From Burkholderiaceae bacterium (lineage in GTDB: Bacteria; Pseudomonadota; Gammaproteobacteria; Burkholderiales; Burkholderiaceae), in NCBI GenBank assembly GCA_947448695.1, contig CANFOL010000004.1:1-64000 (forward strand): a stretch of 64,000 bases of DNA. Reading direction: 5' to 3'. The translations under genes were made by a program, and so were the position numbers. Below, in pieces: positions 30,874 to 40,616 of this stretch; the first letter of the stretch is position 1; every line of letters begins with the position of its first letter. Below the pieces are notes generated by a model. The model made no database searches and was not told the DNA's origin. It saw only the letters and a program-made list of their open reading frames with translations.

Positions 30874-30883
30874 AAGGAAAATC

Positions 30884-31327
30884 ATGAATCGTGAATTAGT
30901 AACTGAAAAAATTATTAGTACAAAAGTTAAAAATGGTCTTAAGTGGGCAGATATCGCTACAACCATTGGCGAATCTAAAGAGTGGGTTACGGCAGCTTGC
31001 TTAGGTCAAATGACGTTTACAAAGGTCCAAGCTGAAGCTGCTGGTAAACTTTTCGATTTAACTGACGAAGAGATGGCATGGTTACAAATTGTTCCATATA
31101 AGGGCTCTCTTCCATCACCTGTGCCAACTGACCCCTTGATATATCGTTGGTATGAGATTGTGAGTGTCTATGGCACTACAATCAAAGAACTGATCCACGA
31201 GGAGTTCGGAGACGGCATCATGAGTGCTATAGATTTTTCTATGGATATTCAGCGTGAAGCAGATCCTAAGGGCGATCGTGTCAATGTCGTTCTATCCGGT
31301 AAGTTTTTATCGTACAAAACTTATTAA
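30884..31327 (+). CDS. cynS: Cyanase (cyanate hydratase)
   Basis: KWADIATTIGESKEWVTAACLGQMTFTKVQAE; DPLIYRWYEIVSVYGTTIKELIHEEFGDGIMSAIDFSMDI. Confidence 0.97.
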   Translation: MNRELVTEKIISTKVKNGLKWADIATTIGESKEWVTAACLGQMTFTKVQAEAAGKLFDLTDEEMAWLQIVPYKGSLPSPVPTDPLIYRWYEIVSVYGTTIKELIHEEFGDGIMSAIDFSMDIQREADPKGDRVNVVLSGKFLSYKTY

Positions 31328-31360
31328 GTTTTTAATTTAAAAATAATTTCTTGCATCTAT

Positions 31361-31413
31361 GTGCAGTTGACTAAAATAGACTATGCTTAAAGTATTCTAT
31401 TTTTTGACTGCAC
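31361..31413. promoter_or_regulatory. Interrupted inverted repeat ending 4 nt before the pirin start codon
   Basis: GTGCAGT(31361-31367)/ACTGCAC(31407-31413) plus AAAATAGA(31373-31380)/TCTATTTT(31396-31403). Confidence 0.5.
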
Positions 31414-31417
31414 AGAC

Positions 31418-32149
31418 ATGAAAATTAAACGCCCCGCTTTATCAAGAGGTTATGCCGATCACGGTTGGCTTAAATCCTTCCATAGTTTTTCTTTTGCGGA
31501 TTACTATGATCCCAACTTTATGGGTTTTGGTCCTCTCCGTGTGATTAACGAGGATTGGATTGCCTCTGGAAAAGGCTTTGGTACCCATGGTCATAAAGAT
31601 ATGGAAATCATTACTTATGTTCTCGAGGGTGAACTGGCGCATAAAGATAATATGGGTAATGGTAGAGCCATCTTTCCTCATGAAGTACAACGTATGAGCG
31701 CAGGTCGAGGTGTGATGCATAGTGAATACAATCATGCTGAAGGTCAAACAACCCATCTCCTCCAAATCTGGATTCAGCCTGACACAATTGGTGTTGACCC
31801 AAGTTACGAACAAACGATGTTTCCTCCTGCAGAAAAACGCGGAAAATTACGCTTAGTTGCTTCTGAAAATGGTGCGGAAAACTCTGTAAAAATTCATTCA
31901 GATACTCGCTTATACGCCGCTCTAATTGATGGGGATGAAACCATGCATCATGATTTAGTAACTGGGCGTATTGCTTATCTGCACGTTGCAAAAGGTTCGG
32001 TCAATGTAAACGGTGAACAACTTGATGCGGGTGATGCCCTCATGCTTGCTGAAGAAAAAACTGTTCATATAGAGCAGGGTCGGGATGCGGAAATTTTATT
32101 ATTCGACCTTCCTCCTGCAGCAAAACCTCGTATGGCAAGTTCAAATTAA
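31418..32149 (+). CDS. Pirin family protein
   Basis: SRGYADHGWLKSFHSFSFADYYDPNFMGFGPLRVINEDW; FGTHGHKDMEIITYVLEGELAHKDNMGN; MHSEYNH. Confidence 0.95.
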   Translation: MKIKRPALSRGYADHGWLKSFHSFSFADYYDPNFMGFGPLRVINEDWIASGKGFGTHGHKDMEIITYVLEGELAHKDNMGNGRAIFPHEVQRMSAGRGVMHSEYNHAEGQTTHLLQIWIQPDTIGVDPSYEQTMFPPAEKRGKLRLVASENGAENSVKIHSDTRLYAALIDGDETMHHDLVTGRIAYLHVAKGSVNVNGEQLDAGDALMLAEEKTVHIEQGRDAEILLFDLPPAAKPRMASSN

Positions 32150-32164
32150 TCGAGTTTCAATACG

Positions 32165-32956
32165 ATGCTAATGCCGGTATTATTTATTGGACACGGTAGT
32201 CCAATGTACGCTCTTGAGCCAAATCGACATACACAATCTTGGACTCTTCTTGGTCAAAATATGCCAAAGCCTAGCGCTATCTTGATGCTATCTGCGCATT
32301 GGTATACCAGAGGCATTTGGTTAACAGCCATGAAACACCCAAAAACGATTCACGACTTTAGTGGGTTCCCAGAAGAGTTATCAGCGATTCAATATCCAGC
32401 CCCAGGCTCTCCGGAGCTAGCTTTACGTGTCAAGGATATTATCTCGCCACATTTTACCAATGTCACACTAGAGGACGGCGAATGGGGCTTAGATCATGGT
32501 TCATGGTCCATTCTAAAATATTTATATCCCCAAGCAAATATCCCTGTAATTCAAATGAGTATTGATGCTACCTTACAAAATCAAGATCATTGGAAATTGG
32601 GGCAGCTCCTGCAATCTCTGCGTAGAGAAAATATATTAATCATTAGTAGCGGTAATGTCGTTCACAATTTGCGATTACTTTCTAGAAACAATACTTCACC
32701 CCCACAATGGGCAACTTCTTATAATGATTTTTTTAAGGGTCATTTGTTAACGAATAACTTTGAGCCCCTGATCCATTGGGAAAAATCAAGTCCTTATGCC
32801 TCTTACGCCATCCCTACTCCAGAACATTACCTACCAGCCATTTACACCTTGGGCTTAAAACATGACCTTGAATCCGCACACATTATTACGGAAGGTATAG
32901 AAATGGCAGCCATTAGCATGTTAAGCTTTGGCTTTGGTTTGCCCCCTATTCAGTAG
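32165..32956 (+). CDS. Class III extradiol ring-cleavage dioxygenase (4,5-DOPA dioxygenase/YgiD-like)
   Basis: LFIGHGSPMYALE; LSAHWYTRG; EWGLDHGSWSIL; SSGNVVHNLR. Confidence 0.93.
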   Translation: MLMPVLFIGHGSPMYALEPNRHTQSWTLLGQNMPKPSAILMLSAHWYTRGIWLTAMKHPKTIHDFSGFPEELSAIQYPAPGSPELALRVKDIISPHFTNVTLEDGEWGLDHGSWSILKYLYPQANIPVIQMSIDATLQNQDHWKLGQLLQSLRRENILIISSGNVVHNLRLLSRNNTSPPQWATSYNDFFKGHLLTNNFEPLIHWEKSSPYASYAIPTPEHYLPAIYTLGLKHDLESAHIITEGIEMAAISMLSFGFGLPPIQ

Positions 32957-32968
32957 AAGAAAGAAACT

Positions 32969-33610
32969 ATGGATTCTGATTTAATTTTAACTATTTTGAC
33001 AGTAGGCCCTCCTCTGATTCTGGCCATTACACTGCATGAAGCAGCTCATGGCTATGCTGCTAAATATTTTGGTGATTACACGGCTTATTCTTTAGGGCGA
33101 GTTACTTTAAATCCTCTTAAACATGTTGATCCCATTGGAACTTTTTTAATTCCTTTAGTATTAAAACTATCTGGATCACCTTTTTTATTTGGTTACGCAA
33201 AACCTGTTCCCGTCAATTTTTCCGCCCTGAACCACCCTAAAAGAGACATGATTTGGGTGGCTCTAGCCGGACCTGCTTCGAACTTTATTCAAGCCTTTAT
33301 TTGGACGCTCATTTTTTCTATTTTAAGAATGTCGTCTGACTCACCTTTTTTATTCGCCATGGCAAAAGCAGGCATTTATTGGAATATTGTATTAGCAGTT
33401 TTTAACTTATTTCCAATACCGCCACTCGACGGCGGTAGGATATTAGTTGGATTACTACCCTATCAACAAGCGCGTATGCTAGCCAAGCTTGAGCCTTATG
33501 GAATTTTTATTGTGATTGGTTTGATGATTGCAGGTGTTTTGGGTGGATTATGGCTAGATCCACTGATCAACTTGTCTTTACAGTTCTTCAATCTCATTTT
33601 ATTCAATTAA
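32969..33610 (+). CDS. Site-2 protease family (M50) membrane peptidase
   Basis: TLHEAAHGYAAKYFGD HExxH; NLFPIPPLDGGRI. Confidence 0.93.
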   Translation: MDSDLILTILTVGPPLILAITLHEAAHGYAAKYFGDYTAYSLGRVTLNPLKHVDPIGTFLIPLVLKLSGSPFLFGYAKPVPVNFSALNHPKRDMIWVALAGPASNFIQAFIWTLIFSILRMSSDSPFLFAMAKAGIYWNIVLAVFNLFPIPPLDGGRILVGLLPYQQARMLAKLEPYGIFIVIGLMIAGVLGGLWLDPLINLSLQFFNLILFN

Positions 33611-34888
33611 GTTCTTTTTCATTTCGTGAACTCTACGCTGGACATCTCCGATATGCGCTAAGAGGTCATAGACATCTTTCGTGTTAAATTGAGAAACTTT
33701 TAAAGCCATAGAACGATCTAGCAAGTCTTGTAAATTCGTATTTAAATGGCTCTTATCATATCCACCTTCATTCACTTGACTTTCAATTGTGCGTAATTCT
33801 TTATAAATCATCGCAAATTTATATTTGATCCTATATTGCAAAATAGAAGGTATAAAATTAAACAGGGGAATCAAAATGGCTGCCAATGGTATAGCCACTC
33901 GGAATAGTCGATCAATCCAAACAGCGACCCAAAATGGCAAGTAACGATGTAAGAACCCAGGTCCATCTCGTAATATTTTTTGAGCGTCTTCATTCGCATC
34001 AAAGCTTAAGTGATTGGGACTTGGAAAATCTTTTTCAGCATTCAAAATGTCTGCTTGGGCGAGCAAATCAATTGAAAGATCCATCACTAATGAAGTAATT
34101 GCTGGGTGTAAATCTTTCCTAGATACCAGTTCAGCGGTAGAGGACAACATGAGTATATCTTTACTTGGAGAGTCGTTATAAACATCCAAAGTCGCTCTTT
34201 TTACATGAAGAACACTTAATCCTTTTATTCTTGGAGGATATCCATAGGCCTTTGAAAATGACATTATTTTTAATTGCGGATCTGCAAAAATCTTTTGCAT
34301 AATCTGTGCGCGATTATTGACAGAAATAAACATAGCATCAATTTCGCCAGCTTGTAATTTCGCCAATGACTGATCTGTGTTCAACTCTAAAAAATTGGGG
34401 GTATTAGTTTTAATCTGATCCAACTCGAAAATCCGCTCAACTAACTTTCGAGTACCACTTCCTGAGACCCCGATCGATACTTTCTTTTTAACCAAATCAT
34501 CCAAAATATCAGGTGAAGCTTTAAATGATTTTTCCCGATAAATAATCCACAATGGCTCATAAAATACCCCCGCCAAGGATTGAATTTGTGGATACTCTTT
34601 AGCAGAAGCTGTTCCAGACTGGACAAAAGCAAGGTCAACTTTACTGCTTGAATCATTGAGTAATTCAAGATTCTCAATGGATCCTTTGGTGACTAAAACT
34701 TCTACTTGAATACCGTTCTTCTCAAATGCTTCCTTATATTCATTCCCCAAGCGATAATACTGACCAGTTTTGCCGCCAGTAGCAATCACAATTTTTCTTG
34801 GTGGTGCTGGAACAAGGTAATGCAATGCTAATGATGTAATGACTAAAAATAAAAGAGCAATAGCAGTAACCGATCTTGGACTAAACAT
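33599..34888 (-). CDS. TAXI-family solute-binding domain protein with N-terminal and C-terminal TM segments and cytoplasmic helical tail
   Basis: KIVIATGGKTGQYYRLGNEYKEAFEKNGIQVEVLVTKGSIENLELL; C-terminal YLPFWVAVWIDRLFRVAIPLAAILIPLFNFIPSI then charged helices; start at MFSPRSVT (longer form to 34927 possible). Confidence 0.85.
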   Translation of the reverse strand: MFSPRSVTAIALLFLVITSLALHYLVPAPPRKIVIATGGKTGQYYRLGNEYKEAFEKNGIQVEVLVTKGSIENLELLNDSSSKVDLAFVQSGTASAKEYPQIQSLAGVFYEPLWIIYREKSFKASPDILDDLVKKKVSIGVSGSGTRKLVERIFELDQIKTNTPNFLELNTDQSLAKLQAGEIDAMFISVNNRAQIMQKIFADPQLKIMSFSKAYGYPPRIKGLSVLHVKRATLDVYNDSPSKDILMLSSTAELVSRKDLHPAITSLVMDLSIDLLAQADILNAEKDFPSPNHLSFDANEDAQKILRDGPGFLHRYLPFWVAVWIDRLFRVAIPLAAILIPLFNFIPSILQYRIKYKFAMIYKELRTIESQVNEGGYDKSHLNTNLQDLLDRSMALKVSQFNTKDVYDLLAHIGDVQRRVHEMKKNLIE

Positions 34889-34896
34889 ATGCGACT

Positions 34897-36528
34897 TTAC
34901 CAATGAGCTGGTGTTGCCTTTGACCAATAACTACCGAAGCCATCAAAGTACTTATTTAAATGAATCACTGCATCAGACGTCAATAATTCACCCGGTTTAA
35001 TTGTTAACAAAGTCTTACCTAGTGGAACAGCAATACCGTGCTCATTTCTTCTTGCAATCGCGTTGGCGTCAAGCTGCGCAGTATGGGAAAACCCAGCAGC
35101 TGTAAGTAATTCACCCAGAGCAACAAGGGTGTTTTGATGAAAATGAAACACCCTATGTGCTTTATCTTCCGGATCTAAAGCCTTTTGACGCATGGCATCC
35201 TGGGTAGCAACCCCCGTTGGGCATAAGTCGGTGTGACAAGTTCTTGCTTGAATACATCCAACAGCAAACATAAAACCTCTTGCAGAGTTGCACCAATCTG
35301 CGCCAATGGCACATGCTCTGGCGATATCAAATGCTGAAACAATTTTACCGGCAACACCTAATTTCACTTGATCACGCAACCCGACACCGATTAAGGTCAT
35401 ATGTACAAGACGCAGAGCATCTCGCATGGGTGTTCCTACATGATCAACAAATTCTACAGGTGCTGCTCCTGTGCCTCCTTCACTACCATCAATAACAATA
35501 AAGTCCGGCGTTACTTTAGTTTCAAGCATGGCTTTAACCATAGCAAACCACTCGTCAATTTTCCCAATACATAATTTAAAACCAACTGGCTTTCCACCGG
35601 AAAGTTCCCGCAATTGGGTAATAAACTGCATTAACTCAAGTGGTGTCGAAAATGCGGAATGTCCTGCAGGCGAATTACAGTCGACGCCCATTGGGATACC
35701 ACGTGTTTTTGCAATCTCAGGAGTAATTTTTGCAGCAGGTAAAACGCCGCCATGACCGGGCTTTGCACCTTGAGAAATCTTAATCTCAATCATTTTAATT
35801 TGCGGCTCTGCTGCAACCTTAGCAAATTTCTCTGGATCAAAATATCCATCCTCAGTACGACAACCAAAATACCCTGAACCGAGCTCCCAAATCAAATCGC
35901 CATCATACCGGCGATGATAATCAGACACAGAACCTTCTCCCGTATCATGTGCAAAGCCGCCCATCTTCGCGCCTTTATTCAAGGCCATAATGGCGTTGGC
36001 TGATAAAGAACCAAAGCTCATCGCGGAAACATTAAAGATTGAAATTGAGTAAGGTTTCTTACAACTTGGTCCACCGACGTTTACTCGCAATGACTCAGGC
36101 TTGACATGACCAACCGGATTGATGGTGTGCATTAACCACTCCATACCAGTTTTATAGGTATCTTCAATCGTACCTAATGGTCTTTTATCTGAGGCGCCCT
36201 TAGCGCGCTGATAAACTAAAGCACGTTGATTTCTAGAAAATGGTAATTTTTCATTATCAGATTCAATTAAGTATTGTCGTAACTCTGGACGAAAGGTCTC
36301 GAATAAAAAGCGTAAATGACCAGAAACTGGGTAGTTTCTTAAAATAGCATGATTCTTTTGTGTGGCGTCCTGTAAACCAACCACACTTAAAAAAGTAAAG
36401 AATCCAAACCAAAGATACGTTCCAAGAGTATCGTGACCACCTTGAATTTGTAGTGCCATGAGAATTGTGAAAAAAATACACAATCCCCATGGAATGAATC
36501 TTGAAAAACTATGGAGTGTTTTAAACAT
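34897..36528 (-). CDS. FMN-binding glutamate synthase-family protein
   Basis: N-terminal TMs; ISIFNVSAMSFGSLSANAIMALNKGAKMGGFAHDTGEG; IKISQGAKPGHGGVLP; IDGSEGGTGAAP. Confidence 0.93.
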   Translation of the reverse strand: MFKTLHSFSRFIPWGLCIFFTILMALQIQGGHDTLGTYLWFGFFTFLSVVGLQDATQKNHAILRNYPVSGHLRFLFETFRPELRQYLIESDNEKLPFSRNQRALVYQRAKGASDKRPLGTIEDTYKTGMEWLMHTINPVGHVKPESLRVNVGGPSCKKPYSISIFNVSAMSFGSLSANAIMALNKGAKMGGFAHDTGEGSVSDYHRRYDGDLIWELGSGYFGCRTEDGYFDPEKFAKVAAEPQIKMIEIKISQGAKPGHGGVLPAAKITPEIAKTRGIPMGVDCNSPAGHSAFSTPLELMQFITQLRELSGGKPVGFKLCIGKIDEWFAMVKAMLETKVTPDFIVIDGSEGGTGAAPVEFVDHVGTPMRDALRLVHMTLIGVGLRDQVKLGVAGKIVSAFDIARACAIGADWCNSARGFMFAVGCIQARTCHTDLCPTGVATQDAMRQKALDPEDKAHRVFHFHQNTLVALGELLTAAGFSHTAQLDANAIARRNEHGIAVPLGKTLLTIKPGELLTSDAVIHLNKYFDGFGSYWSKATPAHW

Positions 36529-36543
36529 AAAAGGTAAGGAGGC

Positions 36544-36786
36544 TTAGCTTCCTATGCTGTCCTTGACACATTTTTTAATATGAGCTTCTTTTGCAGCGCC
36601 GTTTGTTCTTTTACTTATCTCATCGTTTTCACAAACTACACGAGCGTCTTTCTCACACTTCTTGATGAAGCTATTTTTTGCTGCACCATTTAATTTTTTT
36701 TCAGTTGCTTTCATCTCACAAGCATTGTCGGCATAAGCTACATTAACAGCAAAAAAAGTGGCAATTACAAATAAAATTGTTTTCAT
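36544..36786 (-). CDS. PsiF-repeat secreted protein
   Basis: Two PsiF-like repeats: EKKLNGAAKNSFIKKC and KRTNGAAKEAHIKKC; start MKTILFVI at 36786. Confidence 0.88.
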   Translation of the reverse strand: MKTILFVIATFFAVNVAYADNACEMKATEKKLNGAAKNSFIKKCEKDARVVCENDEISKRTNGAAKEAHIKKCVKDSIGS

Positions 36787-36814
36787 ATTAATCTCCAATT
36801 TAATTATTATTAAA

Positions 36815-36844
36815 TATAACAAAGGTTGATGAACATTTGTTATA
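36815..36844. repeat. Inverted repeat TATAACAAA...TTTGTTATA upstream of psiF-like gene
   Basis: 9-bp perfect arms with 12-nt spacer. Confidence 0.45.
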
Positions 36845-36856
36845 TATCTACTCAAT

Positions 36857-38188
36857 TTAATGCCTTGATTCAATCCATAATATTACAGCTCCAATACCTA
36901 AGCAAGCAACACCGACTAATGCACCCCAACCAGAATAAGCCAAACTAGACCAAAGTAACCAAGCAACAGTCAGAATAAAAAGAATCGGTAAAACAGGAAA
37001 AAAAGGTACCGGGCAAGGAATTTCTTGATTGGGATTCTTTTTTCGGAGAATGAATAAAGAAATACCAATCAGTAAAATAAAAAACCAAAACACGGGGGCC
37101 GTGAACTCCACGACTGACTCAAAACTTTCTCGCGCAAAGGATGCCCCAAAAACAAGAACTAAGGCAATCAGACATTGCAGAAAAATTGCTTTTCTCGGTG
37201 ACCCTGACTTATCCCATTCTCCAACCCAAGAAAACATTTTCCAATCTTGCCCTAAAGCAAAACTACTTCTTGAGCCAAAAATAATAGTAGCGTTAATGGA
37301 ATTTAAGCAGGAAAAAACAACGATGGCGCTAAATAAAATACCCCATTCATGACCATAAGCCAAATCAAATAAATCACTTGCCAGAGCTTTTGATTGGCCC
37401 ATTTCAGATACTCCGAAAGCGTGAATTAAGGACAAATTCACCAAAAGATACAATAGGGTCACAATTCCAATACCGATGACGAGGGCTTTTAGAATGCCTC
37501 GACGCTGATCAACGGCTTCAGCTGATACATAAGCCGCTTCATTCCATCCGCCATAAGTCAACAAGACGAAAATAATGGCCAAGCTTGCTGCCCCAAAGCT
37601 AGGGTGACTAGTACTTGCCTGTATCTCTTGAGAAGCTTCCCCTTGAAACAAAAATCCAGTAACAATAATACCAATCACTCCTAAGACTTCGAATACAGTC
37701 AAAATATTTTGAGCTGTTTTTCCTTCTTTAATACCGATTGCATTTAAAACACTTAAGACAATAATGACAAGCATAGCCCAAATGGTGGATGAATAAGCCC
37801 CCAAAGAGATAATTTTCGTCATATAGTCGCCGAGTGTAATTCCTAAAATCCCCAATGAGCCGGTCACAATCACGATCGATCTAGCCCATCCATACAAGAA
37901 AGCTAATCGACGTCCATATGCTTTTTGTAAAAAATAGTATTCGCCTCCAACATTTGGATAGGTAGTCGCTAATTCTGCATAGCACAATGCCCCAATAATG
38001 GAAATCAAACCACCTAATAACCAAGCTCCAATAATGAAATATTCGTTATTGAGTTGTCCAGCAACCATGGATGGCACTCTAAAAATACCAGCCCCTAAAA
38101 TCGTACCGATAATCAATGCCGCAATATCAAAGGTTTTTAAAGACCTTTGTGGACTCAAAGAGGGATTGGCATTACTGGAATTTATCAT
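36857..38188 (-). CDS. APC-family amino acid permease
   Basis: IIGTILGAGIFRVPS; multi-TM; TYPNVGGEYYFLQKAYG. Confidence 0.92.
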   Translation of the reverse strand: MINSSNANPSLSPQRSLKTFDIAALIIGTILGAGIFRVPSMVAGQLNNEYFIIGAWLLGGLISIIGALCYAELATTYPNVGGEYYFLQKAYGRRLAFLYGWARSIVIVTGSLGILGITLGDYMTKIISLGAYSSTIWAMLVIIVLSVLNAIGIKEGKTAQNILTVFEVLGVIGIIVTGFLFQGEASQEIQASTSHPSFGAASLAIIFVLLTYGGWNEAAYVSAEAVDQRRGILKALVIGIGIVTLLYLLVNLSLIHAFGVSEMGQSKALASDLFDLAYGHEWGILFSAIVVFSCLNSINATIIFGSRSSFALGQDWKMFSWVGEWDKSGSPRKAIFLQCLIALVLVFGASFARESFESVVEFTAPVFWFFILLIGISLFILRKKNPNQEIPCPVPFFPVLPILFILTVAWLLWSSLAYSGWGALVGVACLGIGAVILWIESRH

Positions 38189-38235
38189 TATGTATTAATG
38201 GTTTATAAGAAACGGTAGAACGAATTGCTGCAATC

Positions 38236-39159
38236 GTGCAAAATAGCATTATGATGCTTATTTTTAAAAAACATATTTTTTTTAGTTCTTTTATATTGTT
38301 TCTGTTGCTTGGAATCAACTCAACTCCATCACAAGCTCAATCATTTACCTTGGCTCCTGCTATTCATCAAAAAAGCTTCATTACATCCGATCATGTCAAA
38401 CTGCATTATCTAATCGGTGGAGAAGGTGTAAAAACCCTATTTTTTATTCCAGGATGGATGATGCCAGCTGAAGTTTTTAATGCTCAACTTAATTATTTTG
38501 CTAAAAATTATCGTGTGATCTCTTTTAGTCCTCGCTCGCAAGGTAAATCAGATATTTATTTAGGCGCCAATTTGGCTGAACTTCGTGCAAGAGATATCAA
38601 AGAATTACTTGCCAGTACTCAAACTTCAGAATTTACTCTGATTGGATGGTCCTTAGGGGTGATGGAAGCCTTAGATTATATCAATCGCTATGGCGATCAA
38701 GGATTACAAAGCTTAGTATTAATCGATAATTCGATTGGCGAAGGAACTCCACCAAAGACATCAAGCGCGTCACGTAGTAATACAAAAATGACGACGGCGT
38801 CTTTTAAAAAATATGTCAAAGGGTTTGTCAGCGCTATTTTTAAATCCAATCCCCCACTAGATTTTATTCAAACTGTTGAAAGCTCGGCACTTCGACTGTC
38901 TTCAAGCCCTGAAAATGCCTTCGCTATTCTCAGAAAACCTTATTCACGTGAATACTATAGAGATACCATTTATAAAACCCAAGTTCCTATTTGGTATGCT
39001 ATTACTCCAAGATATTCGGAACAAGCTCTATTGCTAAGCGAAAAACATCCCCTAGGTGAATTTAAGATTTATGAGGACAACGCGGGTCATGGGCTGTTTG
39101 TGGATAAAGCAGCTGAATTTAATTTAGATTTAGAAAACTTTCTAAGGAAATCGAATTGA
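38236..39159 (+). CDS. Alpha/beta hydrolase, secreted
   Basis: Signal peptide; LIGWSLGVMEALDYI nucleophile elbow; DNAGHGLF; GTG start or ATG near 38251. Confidence 0.88.
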   Translation: MQNSIMMLIFKKHIFFSSFILFLLLGINSTPSQAQSFTLAPAIHQKSFITSDHVKLHYLIGGEGVKTLFFIPGWMMPAEVFNAQLNYFAKNYRVISFSPRSQGKSDIYLGANLAELRARDIKELLASTQTSEFTLIGWSLGVMEALDYINRYGDQGLQSLVLIDNSIGEGTPPKTSSASRSNTKMTTASFKKYVKGFVSAIFKSNPPLDFIQTVESSALRLSSSPENAFAILRKPYSREYYRDTIYKTQVPIWYAITPRYSEQALLLSEKHPLGEFKIYEDNAGHGLFVDKAAEFNLDLENFLRKSN

Positions 39160-40613
39160 CCTTTACTTTTTATCGTCAAATCATCTGTTTGGTTTCTTTG
39201 TGCATATTTTCTAATTTCGCAATCAGTGCTAATTCTAAAAACAATAACGCTCCTAAAAAGTCAATCCCGCAAAAGCAAGCATCTAAAGTTCCATCCCCAA
39301 GGCTCGGTGCTCAACCAGCCTATAAGCAAAACTATCTCAATGCATACCCGATGGGCAATGCTCAAAACATCTCGGGCGATCCTCTACCCACACCCAATAT
39401 CATTGAAAATATCCTTAAAACACCAAGTCCAGAAGTCGTTAAACCAGCATCTAATTTTCAACGATTTACCTTTAAACATGGTTGCGCGGCTGTAACGACC
39501 TCCATGGCAAATTTATTAAAAAATCTCTATATTCAAGATAATGAATTTCTTTCTGCGTTTAATCGTCAAGCGCCAGCTTTTTTTAGCAATATCACGGCCA
39601 ATTGTCTTCCTTATGCTTATTCGATTGATAACAATACAAATTATATTCAAGCATTTTCTATTCTTAATAATGAAAAACGTGAGCCCTCAACAACTTTAGT
39701 TACTCTTAATCGGTCGCCCAATACAGAGGGCTATTTAGTGAACGTTCAACCTCTTGGAAGTGGCTTTGAAAATTATCTTGAAGTCACTCTCGACTTAAAT
39801 GATTTAGTTGTTTATAAAGCAAATCAAGCAAATACCTCTATCCCTCCCGAACTCATTTGGGAGCTAGCATCTCTAGTCAAGGAGCTTTACCCTAAAATTC
39901 GTCAGAGTGAAAAGAACTTTGTTCGCGTAGTTTACGATGCGGGTGGGAAAGATCAATGGGCTCAAGTCATTAGTTTAGAAATTTTAGATCAAACCCAAAA
40001 AAAAATTGTGGCTGATGCCTTCTGGGTGCAACGAGACGATTTACCGGGAGGATTTTTTACTTCTATTGGCCAGGAACTAGAGCAAAACTTTTGGATTAAT
40101 CCTTTAAATTACACCAGAATTTCACGTGGTGTTGGTAATTTTGCCTCAAAAAATCGTCGTCAAGCAATCGTTAAAAAAGGCAAGAAAAATGTTGTCGTTT
40201 TGCAATCCTATACAAGTTATTCTGGGCACCAAGGTATCGATTTTGCAGCTCCTCCTGGAACGCCCATTTATGCCGTCGCGAATGGCAAAATTTTTCAATA
40301 TGGCCCCTATGCGGGATATGGTAACTTAGTCATCATTGAGCACCCAGGCAACTATAAAACTTACTATGCTCATTTAAGTGCTTACAACACTGAGTTATCT
40401 GTTGGTAGTGAGGTAAGGCGTGGTCTTGAAATAGGATATGTCGGATCGACTGGCCACTCTACCGGACCACACCTGCACTTTGAGTTACGAAAAAATAACA
40501 TTTATCTCAACCCTTTATCAAACGGTCTTGAACTGGACCTTTGGACTTTGAGTCCGTTTGATCAAAATCAACTAACGAACAATATCGTACTCTTCTCTTC
40601 TTTACTAAAGTAG
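39156..40613 (+). CDS. M23-family metallopeptidase
   Basis: HQGIDFAAPPGTPIYAVANGKI...GHSTGPHLHFELR; signal peptide; TTG start overlapping upstream stop. Confidence 0.92.
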   Translation: MTFTFYRQIICLVSLCIFSNFAISANSKNNNAPKKSIPQKQASKVPSPRLGAQPAYKQNYLNAYPMGNAQNISGDPLPTPNIIENILKTPSPEVVKPASNFQRFTFKHGCAAVTTSMANLLKNLYIQDNEFLSAFNRQAPAFFSNITANCLPYAYSIDNNTNYIQAFSILNNEKREPSTTLVTLNRSPNTEGYLVNVQPLGSGFENYLEVTLDLNDLVVYKANQANTSIPPELIWELASLVKELYPKIRQSEKNFVRVVYDAGGKDQWAQVISLEILDQTQKKIVADAFWVQRDDLPGGFFTSIGQELEQNFWINPLNYTRISRGVGNFASKNRRQAIVKKGKKNVVVLQSYTSYSGHQGIDFAAPPGTPIYAVANGKIFQYGPYAGYGNLVIIEHPGNYKTYYAHLSAYNTELSVGSEVRRGLEIGYVGSTGHSTGPHLHFELRKNNIYLNPLSNGLELDLWTLSPFDQNQLTNNIVLFSSLLK

Positions 40614-40616
40614 TAC

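Noticed and set aside
31442-31991. Two minus-strand ORFs (123 and 126 aa)
   Set aside because: Both antisense to the pirin gene and overlapping each other; shadow ORFs.
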